The notes: generated from the letters alone by a model not told the origin. Shown: positions 12,293 through 24,080, counted from the stretch's first letter. The stretch: DNA of 64,000 bases from Armigeres subalbatus (GCF_024139115.2 NC_085141.1:165312908-165376907); one strand, 5' to 3'. Program-made: numbers and translations.

Positions 12293-12842
12293 CTGGGGAG
12301 ACTTAAACCCTTTTTTCTCATTTCTGATGTATCACACTCAAAGATGAATGAACTTATACGGTCTCACAGACTCTAAAAAATATATATAATTTACCTTTAC
12401 TGATGTGTGACAGTCTGTGAATTATTGTTGTTATCGAAACACAATAGATTTTTTGGAGTGCTGTCAAAAATCAAATTCAAAAATATTCGGGGGGAATTGA
12501 TCCCTTTCCAAGAACTTGCTTTGATAAAAGTAGAAAAGAGCTCTCTGATTTTTAAAATATTTTTCCTCCGAAATACGCAGATATTCCGACTTGCTTGTGC
12601 GTACTGATGAACATTTTTTTATATGGAATTCGACAGCGCGTGTAATCCTTAAATTTGGGGAGACTTGATCCCCTTTCTATGATAACTATTCGGTAAATAT
12701 TTTTTCGAGCCAACCCTTCATCAAATCTACACAAAAACACTTTGTTCAAATTTTGCGTGGCCACTAAAAAGATCTTTAGGATGGTCAAAACAAATAAACC
12801 GTCCTGCAAAATCAATATGGTTGTCATCCAAAATATGACCCA

Positions 12843-13008
12843 GGGGTCATTCAATAATTACGTAAGCATTTTTTCTTGGTTTTTCGGAACCCCCTCCCCC
12901 CTTGTAAGATTTTTCCCATAAAAATTATTTTTTGTTTATATGAAGAGTAAGAAAATGACAGATCCCCCCCTCCCCCTATATGTGCTTACGTTATTATTGA
13001 ACGACCCC
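12843..13008. mobile_element. MITE with TACGTAA-type ends
   Basis: GGGGTCATTCAATAATTACG at the left is the near inverse of CGTTATTATTGAACGACCCC at the right. G- and C-runs lie inside. Related elements with a similar layout are at 19065-19209 and 52601-52759. Confidence 0.75.
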
Positions 13009-14690
13009 TCATCACATAACGATCATTTGTCTAGAGAATGTATACTAGAAATTCGCTAGAACAAAACATCTTTAGTTCTCAGTAAAACAGGAGGGATCAA
13101 GTCTCCTCACCGCCCCCTATGGCTTTGAGTGGCATGTTACCAATACCACTTTGCGTTCAAGTACTCCAGCATCTTCACGTGATGAGACCTCCCCTCGGTC
13201 TTCAATTTCATCTCTTTAGGCAGCGCTGCCCTCGGGTGCACAGCTTCCATCATCAAGTCCCTCAAGTTCACCTTTACAAAAATCGACGGGCATTTCTCAT
13301 GCTGACTTGGTGATTTTTTTTGAACCAGTGGATGCTGTTTCTTTCTCTTCTTTCTGCTTCCCAAGGATTGCCGGTGTCCCCGTTCTTCAGCAAAGCGAAT
13401 TTGTTGCTCGAGAGAAGTTTTGCACTTTCCTAGTCTAAAATAACCTCTTCAGATGCACGATTTAGTGTTCTTTTCGCATCCGAACTAGCCCCCTTGTCTC
13501 AGAATTTTGAATGAAATAGCTGAATATCAGCTGGTCAGATCACTTGTAGAAAAGTCACGCGAAAGAAAAAAAGATAGCTTTTCGGTACGGCTTTGTTGTA
13601 GACACGAGAAAGGAAAAAATATGCGTTAGAACGACCGTCCCTTATTTAGCAAGAGTGCGTTTTTTTAAAGATCAGTGGGTGGACGCTAAGTGGTCCCTCA
13701 ATGAACCTGAAGCAATAGAAGTAGAGTTCATCCTCCATACAGTGTCGAGCACACTGCTTTATTGCGGTAGATTCTTTCGTTATTTCTGTTCCATATTGGA
13801 CCTATATTTGGATACTATATTTGGATTGAGGTGGATAGAGGCACGGTGAACATAACTCCATATGATTTCGCAGCTGCCAGCAGGGTAACTGTTGCAGAAT
13901 ATGAACTAACTTCGGCTGCATCCAAGGCCAAATTCAGTTCTGTGACCCTGAACCTGTGCATTGGATGGCTCATCCAGAAGATATATCTTTTTGAGGACCA
14001 GTTTTCACGGCTTGAAAATCCTGCTGATTTGTTGAACGTGTGCGTTTTTTCTAGTAGAAAATAATGTTGAAGCATGATTTTCTGCACCGTTCACCCAATC
14101 TGCTCCGCGCTGTGATACTAAACTTATTGCTGATGTTAGGAAATTCGAGTCTGATCACACGGAAGCTGCTGGAACTGCTCAGAAAAAGTAAGAAAGTGTG
14201 GTACACAAGGGAGGAGCTCATTGGCCTGTCTGTGTTCAACACTGAAATTTCTTTTGAAGAATCAACAATCTTCTGATGAAGCTATAAGAACATGGCAGCA
14301 AAATGGTGATCCAAATAAACAAGAAATGTCGCAGAGCTTAGTACTTCGCTCGATGAGCTGGCTGCTTCAAACAATGTCAACTCGTCCAAAATACTTGGTA
14401 TTGGAATGAGCTTTTTTGGCGAATTGATTTTGAATTTGGAATGAGCTGCGAATGAGTGGTGCACAAATCTTAAATATTAAAAGGGGCACGGAATTGTTAA
14501 GCTTGTGCAAGATTAAATTTGGTATGTGGGCAAAACAGAAAACAATTTCCAAGACTTGCTACTAAACAGGGCAGACTTTCAATAAAAGTTACCGAACAGA
14601 TGAAAGGCAGTTCTACGTAATTTCGTTAGCAATCTGGAGTAATTGCAACTACATTTTATATATTTTAATAAACATCATATTATGACAAAA
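13009..14690. other. Intergenic, nothing firm
   Basis: Several short open frames occur on both strands (for example 13831-14064 and 14064-14276 on plus). They are overlapped by opposite-strand frames, carry no domain I recognise and do not splice together convincingly. Confidence 0.35.
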
Positions 14691-14696
14691 TCATAT

Positions 14697-14947
14697 TCTA
14701 TATACATAAAAAATGAATTTCTGTCTGTCTGACCCTTATAGATTCGAAAACTACAGAACCGATCGGCGTAAAAATTTGTATGCAGAGGTTTTTAGGGCCG
14801 AGGAAGGTTCTCAAAGTGGTTTGAGGGCCCTCCCTCCACCGCTAAGGGGGGCTCCCATACAAATGAAACATAAATTTCTGCATAACTCCAGAACTAACCA
14901 GAGAATTAATCAATTTTAGGCGAAACGAAGCTCGTCGGGTCTGCTAG
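14697..14947 (+). mobile_element. Helitron-like non-autonomous element
   Basis: The block starts TCTATATACATAAAAAATG and ends GTCGGGTCTGCTAG before a host T. A TC start, a CTAG end before T and a small GC-rich hairpin region just inside the 3' end are features of Helitrons, which move by rolling-circle replication. No Rep/helicase coding is present. The 5' boundary is uncertain by a few bases. Confidence 0.55.
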
Positions 14948-15206
14948 TTATCTATAAAATGTTATGTATGATGAGTGATGACACGTCGTGGTTGCTGAGA
15001 GCTCATTACTAATGAGCAGCATGCTGATGAATACGGCGCGTACATTAGAGCAGCGTACTCGATGCTGTCTGAAAGGTGACCTCTAGCTACTTCAAATGTT
15101 TCAGATCCGTTGAGGGACCTGCCGATATGAAAATTTCAGGGGTTTCATTTTTCGCTAAATATATTAATCCTTAAAGAACATTTTTCAGCTACGAAAGCAT
15201 AACATT

Positions 15207-15441
15207 TCGGCACCGACATTTCAAAAGGGCGAAACTGCTTTTGTAAACAAGAGCTTTTCACGTCGCTACTGGGCCAATTTAAGCCCACCCACGCAATCCA
15301 ACACCACTGATGGAAGCAGTGAATCCTCTTCTTTCATTACATGGCGCTGGATTGCGTGGGTGGGCACACACTAGTCCACCAGCGTCGTGAGAAGCTCTTG
15401 TTTTCAAAAGCAGTTTCGCTCTTCTGAAATGTTGGTGCCGA
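15207..15441. mobile_element. Foldback element, about 100-bp arms
   Basis: TCGGCACCGACATTTC at the left pairs with GAAATGTTGGTGCCGA at the right. Pairing continues through CGAAACTGCTTTTG and CCCACCCACGCAATCCA to a loop near 15310-15340. Arm divergence is roughly one base in ten by eye. Confidence 0.8.
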
Positions 15442-17534
15442 TTTCACAGTTTTGCTAAATTGGGGATGACCCAGCGCACAGCCTTCTTGCAACTCGTTTC
15501 CGTTCACATTAGCAAGCAAATGATGCACTACACCAAGCAAACTGCATAGATAACCAGGCGTCTCCATCAGCTTGTTCTCATTTGCGCTGAACTTCCACAA
15601 CTGGCTACGAAGGTATGGAGAAGCCTTTAGTCAACTTAAAACCAACCAACAAGTAAAAACAGTTTAGTCTACCTGTCGGTGACATAAGTGAGATATTATT
15701 TTATTGTTCGTTATGTGTTTTATTCGTTTCAAACATATTTCATCTAACTTTGTTGCATCTTAGTTTATTAAGCATCAATTCCGCAAAAATACATCTAGGG
15801 CGGATTTATTGTACTATCTGATACCTACAAATATCAGTTGCGCATTTTTACATCCCTCTATCGAGCGCATCTCGGTCGTAAAACCTCGACCTGAAAATCC
15901 AAATTTATCATCCACAACCATATGCAAATCCAATCCAAGCCAGGATACCAATTGCAGAAACAGTCATCTGCGCTATAAGCAAAGGAGCATCTCAACAAAG
16001 AAGCACAGCCAAACAAAACGCAAATTCAGAAGAAAGGCATCACCGTGTCGCGTCGTCGGTCAATAACGGTAGGAGAGACGTGATTTGCATGCACGACACC
16101 ATTCTGTTCATTCTTCTCGTTCGTGTGTATTCAGTGAGTAGGCATTATATGCGTTCGATGATAATGCAGAGAAGCGCTGGAAAATCGCTTTCCCGATTCT
16201 GTCGAGTGCAGTTTGAAATTCTATTCTTTAGTGCTATAAAAATCATCAGCAGAACTTTGTTTTGTAGATTGCTATCGTGAATGATTGACATGAACGCATT
16301 GTTTTATATTTGTCGCATTTTTTGTGTTTTGGTTCGGGAGGTGTGTTTTATCAGTTGACTGTAAGTGCAGTTACAAGCGCAGCTTTTTGGCCTTTCACAC
16401 CTATGTTACAATATTTTAATCCACCTAGTTCAACTAACAATCAAATGTTTAGCATAAATTAATATTTTCACACCCTTATCGAGCAACGTTAACCTAGGCT
16501 TGAAGTACGATATGTTAGCAAACATCAGAACTACCGGATTGTGAATTAACCCTTGTTTTGTCCGCTGAATGGTTGTTTCGAGTTTTTATAGGCGCAGTAT
16601 TATTTCATTATTAAATTATCCGTAAACATGCTTGTTCATTTGGGGTTCGCAGTTCGGTAGCACATATGGAATGGTAGCCATTTGTTCTGTTTATTTCAAA
16701 AATATAAATCCTGGTATATTTGCAAATTCATTAGTTCATCGCATTTTTTGTATATATATTCATCGTTTTTATATTGAATAACAAATTTCCCCTTTTCTCT
16801 TTCTCTTTGTTTATCTGTTTATTTTTTGTAGACTAAAGACTTAACCAGATGGCGTTCTATCAAAGTTGTGTGTCTCTCTTATTGCACTTCTGATTCTATA
16901 TATCTGTCTTGTTCTTCTGTTCCGTGGCAAAATAAAAAAAATGTGTTGCGTTGCGTAACACCGAGTGTCTGCTAAATAAGTGTACGCGAGACCGCTGAAG
17001 CTAAAATGCAGTGCTACACAACATGCAATAAACTGCAGCTATAGAGGAGACTACACTATAGGAAGTAATGGTCACAACGCAATTTCTGTGTTTTCTCTCC
17101 GATAAGAACTCAAACAGTCACGTTTACCTTGCATATGTATATGATAGTAGGGCAGAACAGAGCAAGCAAGCAAATAGAAAATAAAAACACTCAATTCTGA
17201 ATTCTGACATTTTATTGGTAGAAGTTCGAACACTTTGTGTGCGTTTTTTAAGTGATGTAGTAGTCGTGAATGAAACCATTATATTAACCACATATGGGAA
17301 TGAGCACTGATTAGCCTCGCGTATCGTCTTCTGTTTGCTTTCGATCGAGTTCGGTGAATATTTAAGAAAGAGTGTGGTGCATTACGTTTCCTTAAAGACA
17401 ACCCAAGCGGAAGAGAATAACAAATTTATATCACATAGTATTACAGGGTTCAACAGTTTTTCTAACATAGCCTGTTATAAACTTGGCTCAGGGTATTGTT
17501 AAAATAACTTAATTTTCTAACAAAACTTTGAAAC
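15442..17534. other. Intergenic, no supported gene
   Basis: This is A+T-rich sequence. The segment 15800-16280 is less A+T-rich, with frames of 85 and 66 codons that match nothing known. No repeat boundary is clear. Confidence 0.4.
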
Positions 17535-17637
17535 ACAACTAATACTTTTTTTTTTGTTAAATATCTTGGCTGTGCATATGCACAGCATATGTTTCGAAAT
17601 GGACAAATTGATATGAAATTTGCGAAAAAGAATCCAC

Positions 17638-17710
17638 GTGTCTTGGAGGGACTCGAACCCTCAACCTCCTACTCTCTAGATAGGCGTGATAACCCCTACA
17701 CAACAAGACC
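17638..17710 (-). repeat. tRNA-like head of a SINE (cloverleaf, anticodon AGA)
   Basis: This 73-nt sequence is identical to 18256-18328 in the opposite orientation. It has a D-arm like that of tRNA-Val (GTGTAGGGGTTATCAC), B-box GGTTCGAGTCC and a perfect T-stem. It is directly continued by the SINE tail. It is labelled repeat, not tRNA gene, because both copies lie in mobile DNA. Confidence 0.75.
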
Positions 17711-18070
17711 ACTTAAAGGTCACGTTTGCGGAAAAGCCATCAGAATCCGAGTACCAACCTCCACCGCGGTTAGCTCTCTTTTTGCAAATTGAATATCTTT
17801 CGGATGCTTGATTTGTCCAATCTCCACATTTGCTTTACTGTTGTATATCCACAGCCAAGCGAGTGCACATTGTTTATTAAACGAGAGGATCGCACTCCAT
17901 GCCCCCCAGCAACGGACTGGGCGGGACGGTATAGAATGCGAATTCAATCGCACTCTGCTGTGCCAAAGGCTTGCTTGGCTAAAGCATTTGATGAGTTTGA
18001 TTGCCTTTACGTAAACGGTCGCGTGTACTCAGACGACTAATGACGGTGAAAGACCGACACTTTGATTACA

Positions 18071-18460
18071 ATTAATTGCATATTATTCGGCAACTCGGCC
18101 GTACGAAAACCATTTTTTTGTTAAATATCTTGGCTGTGCATATGCACAGCATATGTTTCGAAATGGACAAATTGATATGAAATTTGCGAAAAAGAATCCA
18201 CGTGTCTTGGAGGTCTCGGATTCTGATGGCTTTTCCGCAAACGTGACCTTTAAGTGGTCTTGTTGTGTAGGGGTTATCACGCCTATCTAGAGAGTAGGAG
18301 GTTGAGGGTTCGAGTCCCTCCAAGACACGTGGATTCTTTTTCGCAAATTTCATATCAATTTGTCCATTTCGAAACATATGCTGTGCATATGCACAGCCAA
18401 GATATTTAACAAAAAAATGGTTTTCGTACGGCCGAGTTGCCGAATAATATGCAATTAATT
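18071..18460. repeat. 390-bp hairpin with about 143-bp near-perfect arms enclosing a tRNA-like sequence
   Basis: Arms 18071-18213 and 18317-18460 are near-perfect inverse copies, from AATTAATTGCATATTATTCG through CGGCCGTACGAAAACCAT and the palindrome GCTGTGCATATGCACAGC to CTTGGAGG. The 103-base loop holds the 5' part of the tRNA-like sequence. The near identity of the arms implies a recent or gene-converted duplication. Confidence 0.9.
18256..18328 (+). repeat. tRNA-like sequence with complete cloverleaf
   Basis: Acceptor GGTCTTG pairs with CAAGACA except the first pair (G with A). The D-arm is GTG/CAC, the anticodon arm CCTAT-CTAGAGA-GTAGG, the variable loop 5 nt and the T-arm GAGGG-TTCGAGT-CCCTC. 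The anticodon would be AGA (serine codon UCU), yet the short variable loop is wrong for a eukaryotic tRNA-Ser. CCA is not encoded. Most likely a SINE promoter. Confidence 0.7.
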
Positions 18461-18472
18461 ACAACTAATACT

Positions 18473-19064
18473 GTTATATATTTCTATGTAAAATGTTAAA
18501 ATAATTTATCATAACTCTATCAACGGTTGTTATAAATAGTTGATGCTGTAACAAGTATGTTATAATCTTGTCTTCAATCCCTACTCATTATATTGCAAAA
18601 AAAGGTAGAGTGAGTTAATAAATCACAATGGCACATTTCGCACCGTTTCCCGCTACATTGCATTGCCACACAGTATTCGGATGACGGTGTCGGATTCCGG
18701 CCATAACGAAGCTTATCTTGAAAATTGGAAAATACTCGACAAAAAATGTGTGTCATCTGGAATGCAAACATGCCTCATTGGAACCATTTATTGGAGGTTG
18801 ATAATATCCATGCATTCAAATGTTATAACTTAAACCAAAAATTGAATATAAGCAACAAAACTTCCAAGCGGGTCATCTTTATCTAAGCGGAGAATAAAGG
18901 CAGCGTCGTTACGGAATGGCTAGTCTAGTTATTAATTCGCATTTTATTGCAAAAATTTCAATCAATATATTTTCTTTTGAGTTTCAACGCAATAAAATGG
19001 CTTTTGCAATAAAAGGTTAACCTTAAGCACAACTTGTTACCACAGACAAACAGACGTAATACTA
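18473..19064. other. Intergenic, nothing recognised
   Basis: This is A+T-rich sequence without a supported gene or repeat boundary. Confidence 0.4.
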
Positions 19065-19209
19065 GGGGCAATCCACAAAGCGTCACGCCATTAGGGGGAG
19101 GGGGGAGGTGGTTCAGAGCAGCGTGACGATCCATATGAAAATTTTAGAGGTTTGTTACGGGGGGTGAAAATCGCCAATCTTTGCGTGACGTACTTTATGG
19201 ATCGTCACC
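19065..19209. mobile_element. MITE with GTCACGC-type ends
   Basis: GGGGCAATCCACAAAGCGTC at the left is the imperfect inverse of the right end, which includes GCGTGACGTACTTTATGG and ATCGTCACC. A G-rich run (19084-19099) lies inside. The layout resembles 12843-13008. Confidence 0.65.
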
Positions 19210-19321
19210 TAGAGAAATTACCATCGACCATGACTTCAACGATCAATTTGTATTTGATTGATTGTGCGTTTCACAACTAGAGGCAGTATCGTCGTTATCC
19301 TTCGAGTTTGACATTTCACTC

Positions 19322-19535
19322 TACCCGGTAAAAATCGTTTACTCATTAATGGGTACTTTTTCTCTGCTATCTCTCTCCCTCTGCTGAAAAATTTACCCAT
19401 TTTGGGAGAATAAGTGGATTTACTCATTTAAATGAGTAGATCCACTTATTCTTTCAAAATGGGTAAATTTTCAACAGAGAGACAGAGATCGCAAAGAAAA
19501 AGTACCCATTAATGAGTAAACGTATTTCTCCGTGT
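19322..19535. mobile_element. Palindromic MITE, 214 bp
   Basis: The two halves are near-perfect inverses. GTTTACTCATTAATGGGTAC in the left half answers GTACCCATTAATGAGTAAAC in the right, and the centre is ACTCATTTAAATGAGT. Almost no loop remains. TA flanks both ends. Confidence 0.85.
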
Positions 19536-20615
19536 AGCGTCTTTTGGTGACAATGTCATACGAAACAATGTTTCGTGTAACATGCTCGCAAGATGATGGT
19601 GGAAAAGTTGAGCGATGGATTTTTCAGAAAAATGTTCAATCTGTTACGTCTGTTTGGCTATGGTGTTACTGTGCTGTGTATCCAGCCTTAAGAGTAAAAT
19701 CAGCAGTGATTCAAATCGTTCGGGGTTGTCAGTTTGAATATGAATCTGAAACATTAATTTTCCCAGCAGCTGTTCTAGATTCATTTTTTATACCAGTCAG
19801 CTGTCATAAAAATAAAACTTTTATAACGCTCAGTTCTATTTTCTGCAGATTTGAACCATGCATAAATCACTAGATTCAAATATTTTTCAATTGTTTTGGT
19901 GTATGAATGCGTCATTTAATCTACGGATCAATCCACTTTGCAATTACGGCGCCTTCCTTGGCAACAACATAATGATTTCATTTATTTGAAGATTTGAAAA
20001 CATGCAGGAGAAACCAGCGAGTTTGTTCTATTTTGCTCGAGATTCAAACTAGAATAGTGGTCGAAAATTTGAAATGAAACTGAATCACTACTGATAAGCT
20101 GTGAGCAAATGAATTGATTGTAGCACCGCACGATAGATAAAGTTCTATAGAATCATGTTTGTTATCTTTACAATTCTTCACATGTTTAGATCCTTAACTA
20201 ACGGCTTACTAATTTTTACTGTGATTTTTTCCCAATTGGTCTGACCCGTTCGCGCATATGTGAGAAATAAAACCACAACTTATTTTTCATTCATGGATAT
20301 TCTTTATTTGCTACTTTTTTACGGTATACGATCATAGTTCTTGGGCACCCAATGAACAATTTAAATCTATTTCATGAATGCGAAATACATTACAAATCGA
20401 TTAATCTATCTTTTCCACAGAGCATGTTGTTTTATAGAGAAAATACAGCCAATATGTGTCTTGTTTGTTACTACATATCTAAATTGATGATAGGTATTTT
20501 TTAAGTTTATGTTTTATCTTTTTTTAAGGTGAATTTTCGTACCGGTTCCCACTGCTTCCGCAAGAATTACTACCTTATATTGATATGGATTTCATACACA
20601 GTTCAAAACGTGTAC
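19536..20615. other. Intergenic, nothing recognised
   Basis: A 109-codon frame at 19544-19873 has no recognisable domain. The rest is A+T-rich. Confidence 0.35.
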
Positions 20616-20799
20616 TACACTGGGATCGCTTTTTACGCGGCTTGTTTTTGCTTGTATCTGGGCTTTGGATTTAATGAAACATTGAGTTAACCCCAAACAA
20701 AAATCTAAGAAAAATCAGGTGGTATTGAACATGTTGTGGAAATCGGGGTAGACCGAGAAATTGATTAAAACCATCTGTGTAAAAAGTGACCCCAGTGTA
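20616..20799. mobile_element. MITE, 184 bp, TACACTGGG ends
   Basis: The left end TACACTGGGATCGCTTTTTA is inverse to the right end TAAAAAGTGACCCCAGTGTA. Internal motif ACATTGAGTTAACCCC recurs in the longer relative at 44232-44709. TA at both ends suggests a TA target. Confidence 0.85.
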
Positions 20800-21019
20800 T
20801 ACATAGTGTGGTATCAGGGATTGGCTCCTCCTCAGTACCCCAAATGTCCTTTCCCCTAATGTCGTTTCCCAGAATAGGGCATACCTCCTAAATCACTACC
20901 TCCGATGAGAAGTAACTAACCCGAAAACCAATGCCGCCCTGGAAGACCATTACTTCGAAAACATCCCAAGTCAGATATTTCAAACAATGTGGATGGTTCT
21001 TGCAACAACCACGACATTA

Positions 21020-21460
21020 TACCGCCGGAAATAAGTATAAAGACAACCATGATTTTCATACATTTTCATCATGATTGAGGATCGATATCTCGATTCGTAG
21101 CGATTCGATTTGGCTGAAATTTTACTAGGCATCTGTTTTTAACTTGAACTTTCGATCTTTGAGTAATATGTATACATCTCTGTTGATTTTGACCTCAAAA
21201 TCTGGAAATAATTATAAAGACACCACTTTTTTATATGGAGCTCCATACAACGGAACTGTCTTTATAATTATTTCCAACAGAAACGCGTATAACCAGAATA
21301 TATGCATAAATGTAACTATCATTGAATAAAAACTCAAGTCATTTTAGGCTTGTTGGTAAAAAATCAGCCCATTCGAATCGCTAAGAATCGAGATATTGAC
21401 TTCCCAATATGGCCATTTTGTATGGAAACCGAGCTTGTCTTTATACTTATTTCCACCAGT
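21020..21460. mobile_element. TIR element, about 440 bp
   Basis: GGAAATAAGTATAAAGACAA at the left is inverse to TTGTCTTTATACTTATTTCC at the right. A second inner pair (GGAAATAATTATAAAGACAC and GTCTTTATAATTATTTCC) lies inside. No transposase is coded. Confidence 0.75.
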
Positions 21461-22378
21461 GTATAGAAGGAGATACACAGTAAAATAGTAAAGAGGCTTA
21501 GATTGAACATGCTATACAACAACCGGCACCGTTTAAAACGGATCAGTACTTAGAATCAATTTTGGAAAATATTGATTCAAAACCTACTGAAATGACCAAA
21601 TCAGATTTTTATGATGACTTGTCGCTTAGCTATACCACAAGAACCGCAACCACAACACTATCATATCTAGTCGGCACCATGCGCAAGGCCGCCCAAGCCG
21701 TATCATCAATAATATGCTTTTTGCTTCGGTTGTCATTTCCGGGGCTGCATTTTAGGAACAAAACCGTAAGCCAATATAAACACTCCGTGTCGTTGGTAAA
21801 AAGTGTTGAGGCTGGGATAATATGATCCATGTTTACTCTTCTAGTTATAACATCGCATATTTAATAACAATTTATTTATATCTGTTCAAATTTCAAAACG
21901 CCAACCAGTATTCATAATTCTTATCTCAATAAAGACTTCTCGATTCAACTTCTCGAACAACATCGATTTAGTATTTTCAATATAATTTTGCCATTAAAAA
22001 ATCATAACTCTGCGTGGGATGAACGAAATTCTTTGCAACTGCAAGTGTCATGGTACTTGAGAACCACTGATACGTAGCATGCTTCATGTCATGGTACTTG
22101 AGAACCATGACACAAGTAATGACAATTATGTCCATCTCCTACAACTTTCTAGAACATTGTTCAATAGTTGGAACTGGTTTTCTATATGTTTCAACAGATT
22201 TCTTTCTTCGATATATTCAACAAATAACGTCGTTTTGCGTTTATACATGGCCATGGTTTATACATTGCCTTGGTAGAATGTAACATGCAACAATCAGAAC
22301 GTCACGCGGCAACTACTGGCGTGTCTGGTCCTGTTGGTAGGCAGATACTCGACGTAATATTCATTTACAAGCCGAAAT
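21461..22378. other. Intergenic, nothing recognised
   Basis: There are chance frames only. A short direct repeat TGTCATGGTACTTGAGAACCA occurs around 22047 and 22086; it is trimmed at the edges and could be a small local duplication. Confidence 0.35.
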
Positions 22379-23052
22379 ATTGTGGGGCATCGAAATTCGT
22401 ACATGTAAAAACTTTAGTATAGAGAAGTCTTCAGAAAATACAAATTTTATACAAATAGAACGTTTGTCGTTTATACAGGTACACGAGCGCCTCTACTTTT
22501 GAAGTATTCCGCATTTACAGATGAAGAATTTCGAAAAACATGATGAAATTTTTTAATTTAATCAATCCCTTGTGAATCGAAATCCATCCAACTTGAACTG
22601 ATTTCGAATCATAAGATCAAAATCCGTACAGTTAGTATTCTTTGTCTAAATATTCAAATTGAATCAGATCGATTGACTGAGCTACTATTGCAAATAGTTC
22701 AATACGTACCTTGAGAAGCGATCCCTTTGATTTTTATTCCGCTGATCCTAATTTATTCATTGCAATTTGCGATTTCAGCACAGATACTTTTGGTACAATT
22801 AAGATAAACACGCGATCAAATGGCACCTGAAACTTCGCGATCGCTGGATAGCGATTTGTTTCTGATTTTTGCTATTTTAATTTCAAAGCCTACTTTTCAT
22901 TTCAATGACCGAAAAGCTCACTGTCAAGCATATGGCATTAATAAGATAAATTATTTATACCTACATTGATTACCATAAACATTTTCTAACTAATTGATAT
23001 CACATGACGTTGACGGATTTCGGTGCTGCGCGGATTTCAGTTTCTCATGGTA
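22379..23052 (-). mobile_element. TA-flanked TIR element, copy 2, inverted relative to 6523
   Basis: The left end GTGGGGCATCGAAATTCGTA and right end CGGATTTCGGTGCTGCGCGG match the two ends of 6523-7190 in reverse order. The copy is more diverged and its terminal TACCG is worn at the left. No transposase is coded. Confidence 0.7.
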
Positions 23053-24080
23053 GTTCATTGGATTTAAGATAGGTGAGTTTGAAGACTTAATTGGTTGAAT
23101 TCTGCATCCTTTTTGATGAACTGAGATAAAATAACACGAATATTTTTTTCTCATCCTGTAAAATACTTGCATAATTTGCTTCGACAGAACTTTCAGAAAA
23201 AAATTTACGTTGGCGTTGAAGGCATACTTCGATCCTTGTATCAAAAATCACGTACATAAAGTAAAAAATTGGCATTTTTAATTTCTGAATTCATGGCGGA
23301 GTTCGCCAATTTATTTTATTTTTATATTCTAGGAAATAATATTACTGAGGAAGAGTAGTTTTCCCATAGTTTGTGGTTTCAGCGAATCCAATTTGGGAAT
23401 TAATTTGAAGCTTCCATTCAAATTAGGGTAAATCACTACTTGGGCCTATGGACCCGGTTCCCGGCTCACTGCACAGAAAACTAATGATTTATACTGTTTG
23501 GAAGCCGTAGGTTTATGACTGATAATTTTAAAAAAGTCTCCCATTTATTTTTCACAATACTCAATATTTTTCAATCACTTATTTTACTTCTAATTGATCC
23601 AATTGTAGAAAAAAAAAATGTAGATTTCAAAATTTTGCTCTCCGATGCCACACCACTTTTACAAAACGGTATCATCGAATAAACACCTTCCTGAAAATCG
23701 TCACAGTGCTCGATACAACCATTGCTTGAAGCTGTTGATTACCACAACATAATTCTAAGCACACGCACTTCAATTATTCCTAATTGTTCGTTTCACTAGA
23801 ACTTATTCAAACATATTAGAATACATTTTAAAATGTATTCTCAAACCGAACAAAAATTCACCTCGGCCCAAGAACTTCTAGCCGCACCGTGCTGCCAAAA
23901 GGCCAGGATTATGAAAATGATCCTTCATCGTTAATAGGAAAATTGTCTAATACGTTGACGCTATCATGTTATTTATAATTCTCTCGATTTCAAAAAGTGA
24001 AAAAAATATTGTTTTTAAGTATTTGGAAGAAATTTGGATGAGTAAATATAGCTTCTCAACCGAATAAAAATGATTATGAA
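23053..24080. other. Intergenic, possible worn element
   Basis: The motif ACTTGGGCC near 23440 and GGCCCAAGAA near 23865 are opposite in orientation and could be the ends of a decayed element, but the match is too short to call. No gene is supported. Confidence 0.3.

Larger units (their letters stand above)
17547..18460 (-). mobile_element. 914-bp composite retroposon with tRNA-like heads, flanked by a 12-bp direct repeat
   Basis: ACAACTAATACT occurs exactly at 17535-17546 and 18461-18472. The unit begins with about ten T at the left, read as the poly-A tail of a minus-strand insertion. It contains one tRNA-headed SINE on minus (17557-17722), about 350 bp of unrecognised sequence (17723-18070), and a 390-bp hairpin that includes a second tRNA-like copy in the opposite orientation. 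The flanking repeat suggests the whole unit inserted in one event. Confidence 0.7.

Noticed and set aside
13831..14409. A series of plus-strand frames as a possible gene
   Set aside because: The frames do not join at good splice sites, opposite-strand frames overlap them, and no domain is recognisable.
18256..18328. Annotating this as a functional tRNA-Ser gene
   Set aside because: The variable loop is 5 nt, two identical copies lie in mobile DNA, and the SINE tail follows directly.
23427..23910. TIR element bounded by ACTTGGGCC and GGCCCAAG
   Set aside because: Inverse similarity covers fewer than 12 bases and no target duplication is visible.
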